DNA of 52,299 nucleotides from a bacterium (GTDB taxonomy: Bacteria > Chloroflexota > Dehalococcoidia > Tepidiformales > Tepidiformaceae), in NCBI GenBank assembly GCA_003577245.1, contig QEVS01000003.1:1-52299 (forward strand), written 5' to 3'. The position numbers were made by a program, and so were the translations under genes. Shown in pieces: positions 1 through 9,209 of this stretch. The notes under the pieces were generated by a model, which did not search any database, was not told the DNA's origin, and saw only the letters and a program-made list of their open reading frames with translations. Numbering within the stretch: position 1 is the stretch's first letter; every line of letters starts with the position of its first letter.

Positions 1-101
1 AGCTCATCCAGCCGGTAGCGGTTGAGGATGGGTTGCGCTTTGCCATTCGCGAAGGCGGGCGCACCGTGGGCGCCGGCGTCGTCACCAAGATCATCGCCTA
101 G
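1..101 (+). CDS. tuf: Elongation factor Tu, C-terminal end (partial)
   Basis: The open frame from base 3 to the TAG at 99-101 encodes the last 32 residues of EF-Tu. It includes the diagnostic stretch [17 protein letters not shown] followed by TKIIA. EF-Tu is the GTPase that delivers aminoacyl-tRNA to the ribosome, and this end belongs to its third beta-barrel domain. The rest lies upstream of the window. It sits 24 bases before rpsJ, the common str-S10 arrangement, so co-transcription with the ribosomal protein genes is likely. Confidence 0.96.
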   Translation, partial: LIQPVAVEDGLRFAIREGGRTVGAGVVTKIIA

Positions 102-125
102 CGGAATCGACAGGGAGACGGCACC

Positions 126-434
126 ATGGCTCGCCAGCAAATTCGCATCAAGTTGAAGGCATACGACCACCGCCTGCTCGACCAGTCGGCCCGGCAGATC
201 GTCGAGGCCGCCGAGCGCACGGGCGCGGCCGTGGCCGGGCCTGTGCCGCTTCCCACCTCTATCGATAAGTTCTGCGTCATCCGCGGCCCCCACATCCATA
301 AGGACGCCCGGGAACAGTTCGAAATCCGCACCCACAAGCGGCTCATCGATATCCTGGAGCCCACCTCCAAGACCGTCGACACCCTCATGCGCCTTCAGCT
401 GCCGAGCGGTGTCGACATCGAGATCAAGCTGTAA
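126..434 (+). CDS. rpsJ: 30S ribosomal protein S10
   Basis: This 102-residue protein has the normal length for S10. It carries the S10 signature [17 protein letters not shown] near the N-terminus and the loop segment with [16 protein letters not shown]10 binds the 3' domain of 16S rRNA in the 30S head and is also the partner of NusB in antitermination. A GGGAG ribosome binding site lies 8 bases before the ATG. It opens the S10 block, right after tuf, and L3 begins 5 bases after its stop. Confidence 0.98.
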   Translation: MARQQIRIKLKAYDHRLLDQSARQIVEAAERTGAAVAGPVPLPTSIDKFCVIRGPHIHKDAREQFEIRTHKRLIDILEPTSKTVDTLMRLQLPSGVDIEIKL

Positions 435-439
435 CTGCC

Positions 440-1075
440 ATGACTATTGAAGGACTCCTTGGCCGTAAGCTGGGAACCACGCAGGTCTTCGACGAGAAGG
501 GCCGCCTTCGCGGCGTCACTGCCGTGGAAGTTGGCCCCTGCTTCGTGACCGGCCTGCGCACGCCCGAGAAGAACGGCTACACCGCTGTTCAGATCGGCTA
601 CCAGCAGGACCGCAACCTTAACAAGCCCGAAACCGGCCACCTCAAGCCCGCCGGCAACCTGAAGCTTCGCCACCTCGCCGAGTTCCGCACCAGCGGCGCC
701 GAAGCCTACACGCTCGGGGACCAGCTGGGCGCGGGCCTCTTCGCCGTGGGCGGCAAAGTCGATGTCACCGCCACCTCCAAGGGGCGTGGCTTCCAGGGCG
801 GCGTCCGCAGGCACAACTTCCGCGGCGGGCCCCGCACGCACGGCCAGAGCGACCGCCATCGCGCTCCCGGCTCCATCGGCTCCGGCACCACTCCCGGCCG
901 TGTCTTCAAGGGCACCCGCATGGCGGGCCACATGGGCGCCGTGCGCACCACCGTCAGGAACCTGGAGGTCGTCTCCAGGAACGATGAAGCCGGCGTCATC
1001 TTCGTGGCCGGCTCCGTTCCCGGGCCGCGTGGCGGCCTCGTCCGCATTCGCACCGCAAGGAAGGTGGCGAAATGA
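440..1075 (+). CDS. rplC: 50S ribosomal protein L3
   Basis: This 211-residue protein is of normal length. L3 is an early 23S rRNA binder whose long loop reaches the peptidyl transferase region. The N-terminal [17 protein letters not shown] and the central block with [15 protein letters not shown] and [15 protein letters not shown] are family signatures; the latter holds the Gln that is methylated in some bacteria. The stop overlaps the L4 start by 4 bases, so translational coupling is likely. Confidence 0.98.
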   Translation: MTIEGLLGRKLGTTQVFDEKGRLRGVTAVEVGPCFVTGLRTPEKNGYTAVQIGYQQDRNLNKPETGHLKPAGNLKLRHLAEFRTSGAEAYTLGDQLGAGLFAVGGKVDVTATSKGRGFQGGVRRHNFRGGPRTHGQSDRHRAPGSIGSGTTPGRVFKGTRMAGHMGAVRTTVRNLEVVSRNDEAGVIFVAGSVPGPRGGLVRIRTARKVAK

Positions 1076-1734
1076 AGCTCGCTGTCTTCGATACGGCAGG
1101 CAAGGAACTCCGCAAGATAGAAGTCGCCGATGAGGTCTTTGGCATCGAGCCCAACCGCTCCGTGCTGCACCAGGCCTACGTCGCGCAGATGGCCAACCGG
1201 CGCGCCGGCAATGCCAGCACCATGAGCCGCGGAGAGGTCTCGGGCTCAACCGCCAAGGTTCGCCGCCAGAAGGGGCTTGGCCGTTCCCGCCAGGGAAGCA
1301 CCAAGGCTCCGCACCATGTGGGAGGAGGCGTTTCGCACGGGCCGAAGCCCCACAGCTTCGCCGTTCGCCTCCCGCGCCAGATGCGGCGGCTCGCGCTCCG
1401 CTCTGCCCTCAGCAGCCATGCCGCCGATGGCGGCCTGATCGTCGTCGAGGGGCTTGTTCCGGATGAGCCCCGGACGCGGACTGTCCAGGGCGCTCTCGAC
1501 GCTCTGAAGATCGAGCGCACCGCGCTTGTGGTGAGCGGCGAATACGAGCCAAACCTCACCCTCGCCGCGCGCAACATCGGCCAGGTGAAGGCACTGCCCG
1601 CGGCCAACCTGAACGTAGTCGACCTCGTGAACGCGCATCACGTTGTCCTCACCGAAGACGCGGTGCGGAAGATCGAGGCGCTCTGGGGTGGGGCCAACGT
1701 CAGGCCAGCCCGCGGCCGGCAGGAGGCAAGCTGA
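1072..1734 (+). CDS. rplD: 50S ribosomal protein L4
   Basis: This is a 220-residue L4. The conserved loop containing [19 protein letters not shown] lines the peptide exit tunnel together with L22. The globular part carries [19 protein letters not shown]. In Enterobacteria L4 also represses its own operon, but no such leader is visible here because the gene is deep in the transcript. It overlaps rplC by 4 bases and rplW by 1 base. The last dozen residues are basic and poorly conserved, which is usual. Confidence 0.97.
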   Translation: MKLAVFDTAGKELRKIEVADEVFGIEPNRSVLHQAYVAQMANRRAGNASTMSRGEVSGSTAKVRRQKGLGRSRQGSTKAPHHVGGGVSHGPKPHSFAVRLPRQMRRLALRSALSSHAADGGLIVVEGLVPDEPRTRTVQGALDALKIERTALVVSGEYEPNLTLAARNIGQVKALPAANLNVVDLVNAHHVVLTEDAVRKIEALWGGANVRPARGRQEAS

Positions 1735-2030
1735 TGCCACGCGAGATCCATCCCTACGCCGTCCTACTGCGCCCGATCATCACCGAGAAGACCACCGTCC
1801 TCACCGGACAGGACAAGTACGTCTTCGAAGTGGACGCGCGCGCCAACAAGAACCAGATTCGCGAGGCCGTCGAAATCGCCTTCAACGTGCGGGTCTCTGA
1901 TGTCAACACCATGTCGATGAAGGGCAAGCCCAAGCGCTTCGGCCGCCGTGTGGTCAATCGCCCCGACTGGAAGAAGGCCATCGTGACGCTCATGCCCGGC
2001 GACAAGATCGAGCTCTTCGAGGGGATCTAG
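1734..2030 (+). CDS. rplW: 50S ribosomal protein L23
   Basis: This 98-residue L23 forms the docking site for trigger factor and SRP at the tunnel exit. The fold is recognised from [13 protein letters not shown] at the N-terminus, [16 protein letters not shown] in the middle, and the basic loop [10 protein letters not shown]. The ATG shares one base with the TGA of rplD, and rplB starts 2 bases after its stop. Confidence 0.97.
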   Translation: MPREIHPYAVLLRPIITEKTTVLTGQDKYVFEVDARANKNQIREAVEIAFNVRVSDVNTMSMKGKPKRFGRRVVNRPDWKKAIVTLMPGDKIELFEGI

Positions 2031-2032
2031 AG

Positions 2033-2863
2033 ATGCCGATAAAGCAGTTCAAGCCAACTTCCCCGGGGCGTCGCAACGCGAGCGGCCAGACCTTCGAAGA
2101 GGTCACGAAAAAGCGCCCCGAGCGCTCACTCGTCGAATCGCTTAAGAAGCGCGGCAGCGGGCGGAACAACCAGGGCCGCATCACCGTGCGTCACCGTGGT
2201 GGTGGCTCCCGCCGCCTCTATCGCGTCATCGATTGGCGGCGCGACAAGGCCGGCGTCCCGGCAAAGGTCGTCTCAGTCGAGTACGACCCCAACCGCACTG
2301 CCCGCATTGCGCTCCTGCAGTACGCCGATGGCGAAAAGCGCTACATCCTTGCCCCCAACGGCCTCGCCGTCGGCGCCACGGTCATGAGCGGGCCCGGGGC
2401 GGAAGTGCGCGTGGGCAACTCGCTGCCGCTTGGCAACATGCCCACCGGCACCCAGGTCCACAACATCGAGATGACCGCCGGCAAGGGCGGCCAGATGGTT
2501 CGAAGCGCCGGCGCCGCTGCCCAGCTCATGGCCAAGGAAGGCGAGTATGCACTGCTGCGCCTCCCCAGCGGCGAAATGCGGCGCGTGCGCATCGAATGCG
2601 TGGCCACCGTGGGCCAGGTCGGCAACATCGAACACTCCCTCATCAAGCTCGGCAAGGCCGGCCGCACCCGTCATCGTGGCCGCCGGCCCGAAGTCCGCGG
2701 CGCCGTGATGAACCCGCGAGACCATCCCCACGGCGGTGGCGAAGGCCGCGCCCCCGTCGGCATGCCCGGCCCCAAGACACCGTGGGGCAAGCCGGCCCTT
2801 GGCTATCGCACGCGCAACAACAAGCGCACCGATAAGTTCATCGTGCGCCGGCGAGGCAAGTAG
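2033..2863 (+). CDS. rplB: 50S ribosomal protein L2
   Basis: This 276-residue L2 has the full family length. It is needed for subunit association and peptidyl transfer. The N-terminal basic segment with [10 protein letters not shown], the central [19 protein letters not shown], and the C-terminal [19 protein letters not shown] (which holds the conserved His of the active region) are all present. It ends in a basic tail with KFIVRRRGK. It lies in the usual order between L23 and S19. Confidence 0.98.
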   Translation: MPIKQFKPTSPGRRNASGQTFEEVTKKRPERSLVESLKKRGSGRNNQGRITVRHRGGGSRRLYRVIDWRRDKAGVPAKVVSVEYDPNRTARIALLQYADGEKRYILAPNGLAVGATVMSGPGAEVRVGNSLPLGNMPTGTQVHNIEMTAGKGGQMVRSAGAAAQLMAKEGEYALLRLPSGEMRRVRIECVATVGQVGNIEHSLIKLGKAGRTRHRGRRPEVRGAVMNPRDHPHGGGEGRAPVGMPGPKTPWGKPALGYRTRNNKRTDKFIVRRRGK

Positions 2864-2872
2864 GAGCAGCAG

Positions 2873-3160
2873 ATGTCGAGATCAACCAGGAAAGGCCCGT
2901 ACATCCACCCTTCTCTTGAGAAGAAGGTCCTCGCCATGCGCAACGCGCAGCAGAAGACCATCATCAAGACCTGGTCCCGGGCGTCGACCATCCTCCCCGA
3001 AATGATTGGGCTGAACATCGCCGTGCACGACGGCCGGCGTCACATCCCCGTCTTCATCACCGAGAACATGGTCGGCCACAAGCTCGGCGAATTCGCGCCC
3101 ACGCGCACCTTCCGCGGCCACGTCTCCAAGAGCGACCGCCAGAGCAAGGTGAGGCGCTAG
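2873..3160 (+). CDS. rpsS: 30S ribosomal protein S19
   Basis: This 95-residue S19 has the signature [19 protein letters not shown] at the N-terminus and the conserved core with [20 protein letters not shown]. It ends with the motif [13 protein letters not shown]19 sits in the 30S head with S13 and contacts the A-site tRNA region. An AGGAG site lies 5 to 10 bases upstream of the ATG. L22 starts 2 bases after the stop. Confidence 0.98.
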   Translation: MSRSTRKGPYIHPSLEKKVLAMRNAQQKTIIKTWSRASTILPEMIGLNIAVHDGRRHIPVFITENMVGHKLGEFAPTRTFRGHVSKSDRQSKVRR

Positions 3161-3162
3161 AG

Positions 3163-3501
3163 ATGGAAGTTCGAGCCACCGCCAAGAACATCGGCGCTTC
3201 CCCCCGCAAGATGCGCCTCATCCTCGGCCGCCTGCCCGGCCTTAGCGTCGACCAGTCGCTGGCCCTGCTCCGCTACCTGCCCTCGCCGCACGCCCGGTCC
3301 GTGTCGAAGGTCGTCCTTTCGGCCGCCGCAAACGCCGAGAACAACTTCGATATGAACGCCAATGACCTCGTGGTGAAGCGCGCCTTCGCCGACGAGGGCC
3401 GCACCCTGAAGCGCTTCCGCCCGCGCTCCCGCGGACGCGTGAGCCCAATCCTGAAGCGCTCCAGCCACATCACAGTCATCCTCGACGAGCGGGAGGTCTA
3501 A
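3163..3501 (+). CDS. rplV: 50S ribosomal protein L22
   Basis: This 112-residue L22 has a hairpin that reaches into the peptide exit tunnel. Recognisable parts are the N-terminal [19 protein letters not shown], the segment [17 protein letters not shown], and the C-terminal hairpin with [20 protein letters not shown]. Length and order (S19-L22-S3) are normal. Confidence 0.97.
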   Translation: MEVRATAKNIGASPRKMRLILGRLPGLSVDQSLALLRYLPSPHARSVSKVVLSAAANAENNFDMNANDLVVKRAFADEGRTLKRFRPRSRGRVSPILKRSSHITVILDEREV

Positions 3502-3503
3502 GT

Positions 3504-4280
3504 ATGGGACAGAAGGTACATCCCCACGGCTTCCGCCTCGGGTACATCTACGACTGGGAATCCAAGTGGTTCGCCGAGAAGGACTACACCCAGCGCCTGC
3601 ACCAGGACCTTGACCTGCGCCGCTTCGTGCTCTCCGAGCTCCCCGACGCCAGCATCAGCCACGTCGAGATCGACCGGAACGCCAACCTGGTCACCGTCAC
3701 CATCCATACGGCAAAGCCGGGCATCGTCATCGGACGCGGCGGCGCCAAGGTCGAAGAGCTCCGCAGTTCGCTGGAACGCTTCAGCGGCGGGCGCATTCGC
3801 GTCAACATCCAGGAGATCCGCGTTCCCGAGCTCGATGCCTATCTCGTCGCGCGCTCAGTAGCCGACCAGCTCGAACGCCGCGTGGCCTTCCGGCGCGCGG
3901 TCAAGCAGGCCGTGCAGCGCACCATGCAGCGCGGCGCCCTCGGCGTTCGCGTCGCAGTCGCCGGCCGCCTTGGCGGCGCCGAGATGTCGCGACGCGAGTC
4001 CGACACGGCCGGCCGCGTTCCCCGCCACACCCTTCGCGCCGACATCGACTATGGCCTGGCCGAGGCCCACACCACCTTTGGCCGCCTTGGCGTAAAGGTC
4101 TGGATCTACAAGGGCAACATCCTCCCCGAAGCGCCTGCCGAGCGCCACCGCGAAGAAGAAGCCGTGGAAGCGCCCGCCGCTCCGCCCGCCCCGGCGCCGG
4201 AGCCAGTCGCGGCCGGTCCTGCCCATACCGCCATCACCATGGAGCAGCAGGAAGCCGTGCTGCGCGAAGGAGGGGCCTGA
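3504..4280 (+). CDS. rpsC: 30S ribosomal protein S3, with C-terminal tail
   Basis: S3 lines the mRNA entry channel. The N-terminal KH domain shows [20 protein letters not shown] and the KH loop [15 protein letters not shown] (about residues 72-86). The C-terminal domain has the arginine-rich [12 protein letters not shown]. The protein is 258 residues. After about residue 212 it continues in a Pro/Ala/Glu-rich tail of roughly 45 residues that typical S3 lacks or has in shorter form. Tails of this kind recur in this genome's L13, L17 and S6. Confidence 0.97.
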   Translation: MGQKVHPHGFRLGYIYDWESKWFAEKDYTQRLHQDLDLRRFVLSELPDASISHVEIDRNANLVTVTIHTAKPGIVIGRGGAKVEELRSSLERFSGGRIRVNIQEIRVPELDAYLVARSVADQLERRVAFRRAVKQAVQRTMQRGALGVRVAVAGRLGGAEMSRRESDTAGRVPRHTLRADIDYGLAEAHTTFGRLGVKVWIYKGNILPEAPAERHREEEAVEAPAAPPAPAPEPVAAGPAHTAITMEQQEAVLREGGA

Positions 4281-4282
4281 CC

Positions 4283-4702
4283 ATGCTTCAGCCTCGCCGC
4301 GTAAAGCACCGCAAGCAGCACCGGGGAAGGAGGTCGGGCGTTGCCCTCTCCGGGAACGTCGTCTCCTTTGGCGAATTCGGCCTCCAGGCGCAGGGCGCTG
4401 CCTGGATCGACTCCCGCCACATAGAGAGCGCCCGCCGCGCCATGACTCACCACATGAAGCGCGGTGGCAAGGTCTGGATTCGCATCTATCCCGACAAGCC
4501 CGTTACCGCCAAGCCCGCCGAAACCCGCATGGGCTCCGGCAAGGGCGCGCCCGACCGCTGGGTGGCGGTGGTCAAGCCCGATCGGATGATGTTCGAAGTG
4601 GCCGGCGTGCCCGCCGAGGTGGCACGTGAGGCGCTGCGCCTGGCGGCCCACAAGCTCCCCATTCCCACGAAGATCGTGGAACGCGATGAGACGGTGATCT
4701 AG
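4283..4702 (+). CDS. rplP: 50S ribosomal protein L16
   Basis: This 139-residue L16 organises the A-site side of 23S rRNA. It begins [19 protein letters not shown]. It carries [20 protein letters not shown] and the conserved [19 protein letters not shown] around residues 75-95. It sits between S3 and L29 with 2-base gaps on each side. Confidence 0.98.
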   Translation: MLQPRRVKHRKQHRGRRSGVALSGNVVSFGEFGLQAQGAAWIDSRHIESARRAMTHHMKRGGKVWIRIYPDKPVTAKPAETRMGSGKGAPDRWVAVVKPDRMMFEVAGVPAEVAREALRLAAHKLPIPTKIVERDETVI

Positions 4703-4704
4703 CC

Positions 4705-4923
4705 ATGGCAAGGGAAACCGCAGAAGAAGCCCGGCGCTGGGACGACCAGCGCCTCAACCACGAGATCAACGAAGCCTACCGGGGGTTGTTCACCCTCAGG
4801 TTCCAGCATGCCAGCCGCCAGCTCGAAAACTACCGCGAGCTGCGCAACGCCAGGCGCCGGATCGCCCGCCTGCGCACAATCAAGCGCGAGCGCGACCTGG
4901 CCGCGCTCACGGGTGAGGAATAG
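4705..4923 (+). CDS. rpmC: 50S ribosomal protein L29
   Basis: This small protein of 72 residues is predicted to be helical. L29 sits near the tunnel exit beside L23. The family pattern is seen in ELRFQ-like [19 protein letters not shown] and the closing [16 protein letters not shown]. The N-terminus is slightly longer than average. Position between L16 and S17 supports the call. Confidence 0.95.
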   Translation: MARETAEEARRWDDQRLNHEINEAYRGLFTLRFQHASRQLENYRELRNARRRIARLRTIKRERDLAALTGEE

Positions 4924-4925
4924 CC

Positions 4926-5255
4926 ATGGGACAGCAACGCATCATCCAGGGCACCGTCGTCAGCAACAAGATGGATAAGACCATTGTGGTCACCGTGGAG
5001 CGGCGCAAGAAGCACCGGCTCTACCACAAGGTCGTAACCCACACCATGCGCTACAAGGCCCACGACGAAGCCAACGCCTGCAGCCTTGGCGACCTGGTGC
5101 GAATCCAGGAATGCCGCCCCCTCTCCAGGGAGAAGCGCTGGCGCGTGATCGAAGTGCTCACCCGCGGCGATGTGGCCGATGTGGCTCCCGAGACCATCGG
5201 CCGCGACATCGAAAAGACCGCCCAGGTGGCTCCCAAGGCCGAGGTGCAGGAGTGA
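4926..5255 (+). CDS. rpsQ: 30S ribosomal protein S17, slightly extended
   Basis: The OB-fold S17 core spans about residues 4-85, with [20 protein letters not shown] and the conserved [20 protein letters not shown]. At 109 residues it is about 20 longer than common S17. The extra residues form an acidic/Ala C-terminal segment. S17 binds the 5' domain of 16S rRNA early in assembly. Its TGA overlaps the GTG start of rplN by 3 bases. Confidence 0.97.
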   Translation: MGQQRIIQGTVVSNKMDKTIVVTVERRKKHRLYHKVVTHTMRYKAHDEANACSLGDLVRIQECRPLSREKRWRVIEVLTRGDVADVAPETIGRDIEKTAQVAPKAEVQE

Positions 5256-5623
5256 TCCAGCAGGAAACCCGCCTCAAGGTGGCCGATAACTCCGGCGCCC
5301 GCTCGCTCCTCTGCATCCGCGTCCTCGGGGGCACCCGCCGCCGCTATGCGCGCCCCGGCGACATCATAGTGGCCAGCGTCAAAGTCGCCCAGCCCAATTC
5401 CAACGTGAAGAAGGGTGATGTTGTGAAAGCCGTCGTCGTGCGTGTCGCGAAAGAGTACGGACGCCCCGATGGCTCATACATCCGCTTCGATGAGAATGCC
5501 GCCGTTCTGCTGGCCAACGACGGCGAGAACCCGCGCGGTACACGCATCTTCGGCCCCGTTGCTCGCGAGCTCCGCGACCGCAACTTCATGAAGATCGTCT
5601 CCCTCGCTCCGGAGGTGCTCTGA
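5252..5623 (+). CDS. rplN: 50S ribosomal protein L14
   Basis: L14 forms an intersubunit bridge with 16S rRNA. I place the start at the GTG overlapping the S17 stop. This yields 123 residues beginning [20 protein letters not shown], which matches the family N-terminus and length. The frame is open further upstream, but that part lies inside rpsQ and looks nothing like L14. The conserved [20 protein letters not shown] and the end [18 protein letters not shown] are present. Confidence 0.97.
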   Translation: MIQQETRLKVADNSGARSLLCIRVLGGTRRRYARPGDIIVASVKVAQPNSNVKKGDVVKAVVVRVAKEYGRPDGSYIRFDENAAVLLANDGENPRGTRIFGPVARELRDRNFMKIVSLAPEVL

Positions 5624-5941
5624 ATGCCCGCAAAGATAAAGCGCGGCGACAAAGTGGTGGTGCTGGCCGGCAAGGACCGCGGCAAGCGCGGAACCGTGCG
5701 CCGCGTCATCCCCAAGGATGACCGCGTGATTGTCGAAGGCGTGAACATCATCAAGCGCCACCAGCGTGCCCGCAGCGCCCAGCAGCAATCCCAGATCATC
5801 GAGCGCGAGGCGCCCATCCACATCAGCAACGTGATGCTTGTCGACCCGAACACCGACAAGCCCACCCGCGTAACCTTCCGGCGTCGCGATGACGGCGCCG
5901 TGGTACGGGTCGCCAGGCGCAGCGGAGAGGACATCGAGTAA
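5624..5941 (+). CDS. rplX: 50S ribosomal protein L24
   Basis: This 105-residue L24 nucleates early 50S assembly. The KOW motif is visible at the N-terminus as [20 protein letters not shown]. It is followed by [16 protein letters not shown] and the beta strand with [13 protein letters not shown]. It directly follows L14 with no gap, and its TAA shares one base with the ATG of rplE. Confidence 0.98.
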   Translation: MPAKIKRGDKVVVLAGKDRGKRGTVRRVIPKDDRVIVEGVNIIKRHQRARSAQQQSQIIEREAPIHISNVMLVDPNTDKPTRVTFRRRDDGAVVRVARRSGEDIE

Positions 5942-6486
5942 TGCCGCCGCGAATGAAAGAAAAGTACGAACAGGAAGTGGCCCCCGCCCTGCGGAGCCAG
6001 TTCAACTACGCCAACCCCATGCAGATACCGCGCTTCACGAAGGTTGTGGTAAACATCGGCATGGGCGAAGCCCTGAGCGACGCGAACGCGCTCGACCGCG
6101 CCGCCGACGACGTTGCCGCCATCACCGGTCAGAAGCCGGTGATCACCCGTGCCAAGCGGTCGATCGCCAACTTCCGCCTGCGCACCGGCAACCCCATCGG
6201 CGTCACCACCACACTGCGTGGAACACGCATGTTCGAGTTCCTGGACCGCCTCATGAGCGCTGCTCTGCCGCGCATCCGCGATTTCCAGGGGCTCAATCCC
6301 AATGCCTTCGATGGCCGTGGCAACTACAGCCTCGGCATTCGGGAACAGCTCATCTTCCCGGAAATCGAATATGACAAGGTCGACAAGGTTCGCGGAATGC
6401 AGGTGACCATCGTCACCACCGCGAACACCGACGAAGAAGGCCGGCGGCTGCTCGAACTGATGGGCATGCCGTTCCGGAAGAATTAG
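5941..6486 (+). CDS. rplE: 50S ribosomal protein L5
   Basis: This 181-residue L5 binds 5S rRNA and touches the P-site tRNA. Signatures are [19 protein letters not shown] near residue 30, [20 protein letters not shown], and the C-terminal [20 protein letters not shown]. The length is normal. It overlaps rplX by 1 base and is followed, after 9 bases, by zinc-type S14. Confidence 0.98.
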   Translation: MPPRMKEKYEQEVAPALRSQFNYANPMQIPRFTKVVVNIGMGEALSDANALDRAADDVAAITGQKPVITRAKRSIANFRLRTGNPIGVTTTLRGTRMFEFLDRLMSAALPRIRDFQGLNPNAFDGRGNYSLGIREQLIFPEIEYDKVDKVRGMQVTIVTTANTDEEGRRLLELMGMPFRKN

Positions 6487-6495
6487 GAGGAAGCA

Positions 6496-6681
6496 GTGGC
6501 GAAGAAGGCTCTCATCGAGAAGTCGAAGCGCGCGCCCAAGTACCCGGCCCGGCAGCACAACCGCTGCCGCATCTGCGGCCGTCCCAAGGCTTACATCCGC
6601 AGATTCGCCATGTGCCGCATCTGCTTCCGCGAACATGCTCTTCGGGGCCTCCTCCCCGGGGTGACCAAGTCCAGCTGGTAA
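6496..6681 (+). CDS. rpsZ: 30S ribosomal protein S14, zinc type
   Basis: This 61-residue short S14 has the zinc ribbon [13 protein letters not shown] followed by a second CRIC, giving a C-x2-C...C-x2-C motif. This short form is typical of Gram-positive and thermophilic lineages, in contrast to the zinc-free version of about 100 residues. The start is GTG at 6496, with an AGGAGG site 6 bases upstream (6485-6490). It is in the canonical place between L5 and S8. Some databases use rpsN for this gene. Confidence 0.97.
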   Translation: MAKKALIEKSKRAPKYPARQHNRCRICGRPKAYIRRFAMCRICFREHALRGLLPGVTKSSW

Positions 6682-6712
6682 GTGCCCACGCAAACGCCAG
6701 AGGGAGAGTGTA

Positions 6713-7117
6713 ATGAGTGTTAGTGACCCCATCGCCGATATGTTGACCCGCATCCGCAACGCCGTGACTGCGCGGCACGACGCGGTCTTCATCCCGGCGT
6801 CCCGGATGAAGTTGTCAATCGCCAAAGTCCTCAAGGAAGAGGGCTTCATCCGCGACTACGCGATAGTCCCGGAGGAAGGCCGCCCCCAGCCCAACCTGAA
6901 GGTTGAGCTGAGCTATGGCGGCCGACGCCAGCCAGTCCTCAACGGGCTGCAGCGCGTCAGCAAGCCCGGCCTCCGCGTTTACGTCCAGCGTCGCGAAATC
7001 CCCCGCGTGTACGGCGGGCTGGGAATCGCCATCCTCTCCACCCCCAAGGGTGTCATGACGGGGCAGGAAGCAAGCCGCCACGAAGTTGGCGGCGAAGTCC
7101 TGTGCTACGTCTGGTAG
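6713..7117 (+). CDS. rpsH: 30S ribosomal protein S8
   Basis: This 134-residue S8 organises the central domain of 16S rRNA and is the spc-operon repressor in E. coli. The N-terminus [20 protein letters not shown] and the C-terminal [17 protein letters not shown] are diagnostic. An AGGGAG site lies 7 bases upstream of the ATG. The 31-base gap after S14 shows no terminator. Confidence 0.98.
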   Translation: MSVSDPIADMLTRIRNAVTARHDAVFIPASRMKLSIAKVLKEEGFIRDYAIVPEEGRPQPNLKVELSYGGRRQPVLNGLQRVSKPGLRVYVQRREIPRVYGGLGIAILSTPKGVMTGQEASRHEVGGEVLCYVW

Positions 7118-7126
7118 GGGTCTGCA

Positions 7127-7672
7127 ATGTCGCGCATAGGCCGCCAGCCAATAACCATCGAGAAGTCCGTCGAAGTCACCATCGGAGACGGGAACTTCAT
7201 TCGCGTCAAGGGCCCGAAGGGCCAGCTCGAACGCCAGTTCCCGCCTTCCATCACCTTCGGCCATGAAGACGGCAGGGTCGTGGTCACGCGACCAACCGAC
7301 GAAGGCAAGCAGCGCGCCCTGCACGGGCTCTCTCGCACTCTCCTCAATAACATGGTCACCGGGGTCACGGCCGGTTTCACCAAGACCCTCGAAGTCCAGG
7401 GAGTGGGCTACAGGGCACAGCTCCAGGGCTCGAACCTCCAGCTCGCGCTCGGTTTCTCACACCCCGTGATCGTGGCGCCGCCTCCCGGCATCACCTTCGC
7501 CGTCGAAGGCCCTCGCATCCACGTCCAGGGAATCGATAAAGAACAGGTCGGCCAGGTGGCCGCGAACATCCGCAAGCTGCGTCCCCCCGAGCCGTACAAA
7601 GGCAAGGGCGTTCGCTACATGGGTGAGCGCGTGCGCCGCAAGGCGGGCAAGGCCGGGAAGGTAGGCAAGTAG
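7127..7672 (+). CDS. rplF: 50S ribosomal protein L6
   Basis: This 181-residue L6 has two duplicated L6 folds and sits near the sarcin-ricin loop. The protein opens [19 protein letters not shown]. The second repeat carries [16 protein letters not shown] and the family signature [16 protein letters not shown], with RRKAGK after it. It is followed by L18 after 2 bases. Confidence 0.98.
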   Translation: MSRIGRQPITIEKSVEVTIGDGNFIRVKGPKGQLERQFPPSITFGHEDGRVVVTRPTDEGKQRALHGLSRTLLNNMVTGVTAGFTKTLEVQGVGYRAQLQGSNLQLALGFSHPVIVAPPPGITFAVEGPRIHVQGIDKEQVGQVAANIRKLRPPEPYKGKGVRYMGERVRRKAGKAGKVGK

Positions 7673-7674
7673 CA

Positions 7675-8040
7675 ATGGCACAGGTCACCAGTACCCTCGC
7701 CCGGGAGCGCCGCCATGACCGCGTTCGCCGCAAGGTTTCGGGAACGCCCGAACGCCCGCGCCTCAACGTCTTCCGCAGCGCCTCTCACATCTACGCCCAG
7801 GTGATTGACGACCGCGCCGGCCACACCCTGGTCGCCGCCAGCGACACCGACAAGGACCTCGCCGCCGAGACAAGCGGCAAGAACAAGTCCGAACGCGCCG
7901 CAGTCGTCGGTCGTGTCATCGCCGCCCGGGCGCTCGCAAAGGGCGTCGAGCTCGTTGTCTTCGACCGCGGCGGCTACAAGTACCACGGGCGCGTTAAGGC
8001 CCTTGCCGAAGCGGCCCGCGAAGGCGGATTGGGATTCTGA
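7675..8040 (+). CDS. rplR: 50S ribosomal protein L18
   Basis: This 121-residue L18 binds 5S rRNA together with L5. It has the basic N-terminus with [20 protein letters not shown], then [18 protein letters not shown], and the C-terminal [20 protein letters not shown]. The length is normal. S5 starts 1 base after its stop. Confidence 0.98.
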   Translation: MAQVTSTLARERRHDRVRRKVSGTPERPRLNVFRSASHIYAQVIDDRAGHTLVAASDTDKDLAAETSGKNKSERAAVVGRVIAARALAKGVELVVFDRGGYKYHGRVKALAEAAREGGLGF

Positions 8041-8041
8041 T

Positions 8042-8539
8042 ATGAGCCAGTTCGAACACAGCCAGGAAGACCTGACCGAAAAGGTCATCTACATCAACCG
8101 CGTGGCCAAGGTTGTAAAAGGCGGCCGCCGCTTCAGCTTCAGCGCCCTCGTCGTGGTCGGCGATGGCCAGGGGAGCGTGGGCGTCGGCCTCGGCAAAGCC
8201 AATGAAGTGCCCGAAGCCATCCGCAAAGGCGCTACGCTTGCCCGCCGCCAGATGGTGCGCATCCCCATGCGGGGCGGCACCATCGCCCATCCCGTGCTCG
8301 CCGAATTCGGCGCCGCCCGGGTGCTCATGAAGCCCGCCAGCCACGGCACCGGGGTCATCGCCGGTGGCGCCGTTCGCGCCATCATGGAAGCAGCCGGCGT
8401 GACCGACGTGCTTGCCAAGTCGCTCGGTAGCCGCAACCCCATCAACGTGGCCAAGGCCACACTGGATGGCCTCTCCAGCCTCGTCGACCCCCGCGGCGCC
8501 AGGGAGCGCCGGCTCGCCATCTCGCGGGGGGCAAGCTAG
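8042..8539 (+). CDS. rpsE: 30S ribosomal protein S5
   Basis: This is a 165-residue S5 starting at the ATG one base after the rplR stop. The frame is open further upstream, but that part lies within rplR. The double-stranded RNA-binding fold has [20 protein letters not shown]. The second half has [19 protein letters not shown] and the motif [20 protein letters not shown]5 takes part in translational fidelity and lines the mRNA entry path. Confidence 0.97.
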   Translation: MSQFEHSQEDLTEKVIYINRVAKVVKGGRRFSFSALVVVGDGQGSVGVGLGKANEVPEAIRKGATLARRQMVRIPMRGGTIAHPVLAEFGAARVLMKPASHGTGVIAGGAVRAIMEAAGVTDVLAKSLGSRNPINVAKATLDGLSSLVDPRGARERRLAISRGAS

Positions 8540-8541
8540 AC

Positions 8542-8730
8542 ATGGCCACCGTCCGCATCACCTGGCGCAAGAGCGCCATCGGCTACGGCGCCGACCAGAA
8601 GGAAACCATCCGCAAGCTCGGCCTGCGCCGCCTCAACCAGTCAGTCGAACACCCGGATTCGCCCTCGCTTCGCGGGATGATTTCGCGGGTGGCCCACCTC
8701 GTTGAAGTGGGCGAAGGGGAATCGCGATGA
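8542..8730 (+). CDS. rpmD: 50S ribosomal protein L30
   Basis: This 62-residue L30 has the pattern [20 protein letters not shown], then [20 protein letters not shown] and the end [11 protein letters not shown]30 is a small 23S rRNA-binding protein absent from some lineages, so its retention is mildly informative. It overlaps the L15 start by 4 bases. Confidence 0.96.
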   Translation: MATVRITWRKSAIGYGADQKETIRKLGLRRLNQSVEHPDSPSLRGMISRVAHLVEVGEGESR

Positions 8731-9209
8731 GCATCAACGCATCGGAGCTGCGCCCGGCCCGCGGCGCTACCCACGCGAAAAAGCGCGTGGGGCGCGGCAA
8801 TTCCAGCGGGCATGGCACCTATGCCGGCAAAGGCCTCAAGGGCCAGAAGTCGCGCAGCGGCAAGAACGTCCGCCTTGGCTTCGAAGGTGGCCAGATGCCC
8901 ATCGTGCGCCGCATGCATACCCTGCGCGGCTTCAACAACAAGTGGCGGGTAGAGTTCCAGCCCGTGAACCTTTCGGCCCTGGAGCGCTTCGAAGCCGGCG
9001 CTTCCGTCACCCCCGAATCGCTCCGCGCCGCGGGAATCCTGAAGCACCTCCGCGAGCCTGTGAAGATCCTCGCGCGCGGCGAACTGACGAAGCCCCTCAC
9101 CGTTTCCGCCCACGCCTTCTCGGCGGCGGCGAAGGAACGCATTGAAGCCGCGGGCGGCACGGTTATCGTCGCCGGCCCCACAAGCATTGAAGATGGAGAC
9201 CAGGCGTGA
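8727..9209 (+). CDS. rplO: 50S ribosomal protein L15
   Basis: This 160-residue L15 is a late-assembly protein of the 50S subunit. The N-terminal basic arm contains [19 protein letters not shown] and [20 protein letters not shown]. The C-terminal domain carries [18 protein letters not shown]. It overlaps rpmD by 4 bases and secY by 4 bases, so translation of the three is probably coupled. Confidence 0.98.
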   Translation: MSINASELRPARGATHAKKRVGRGNSSGHGTYAGKGLKGQKSRSGKNVRLGFEGGQMPIVRRMHTLRGFNNKWRVEFQPVNLSALERFEAGASVTPESLRAAGILKHLREPVKILARGELTKPLTVSAHAFSAAAKERIEAAGGTVIVAGPTSIEDGDQA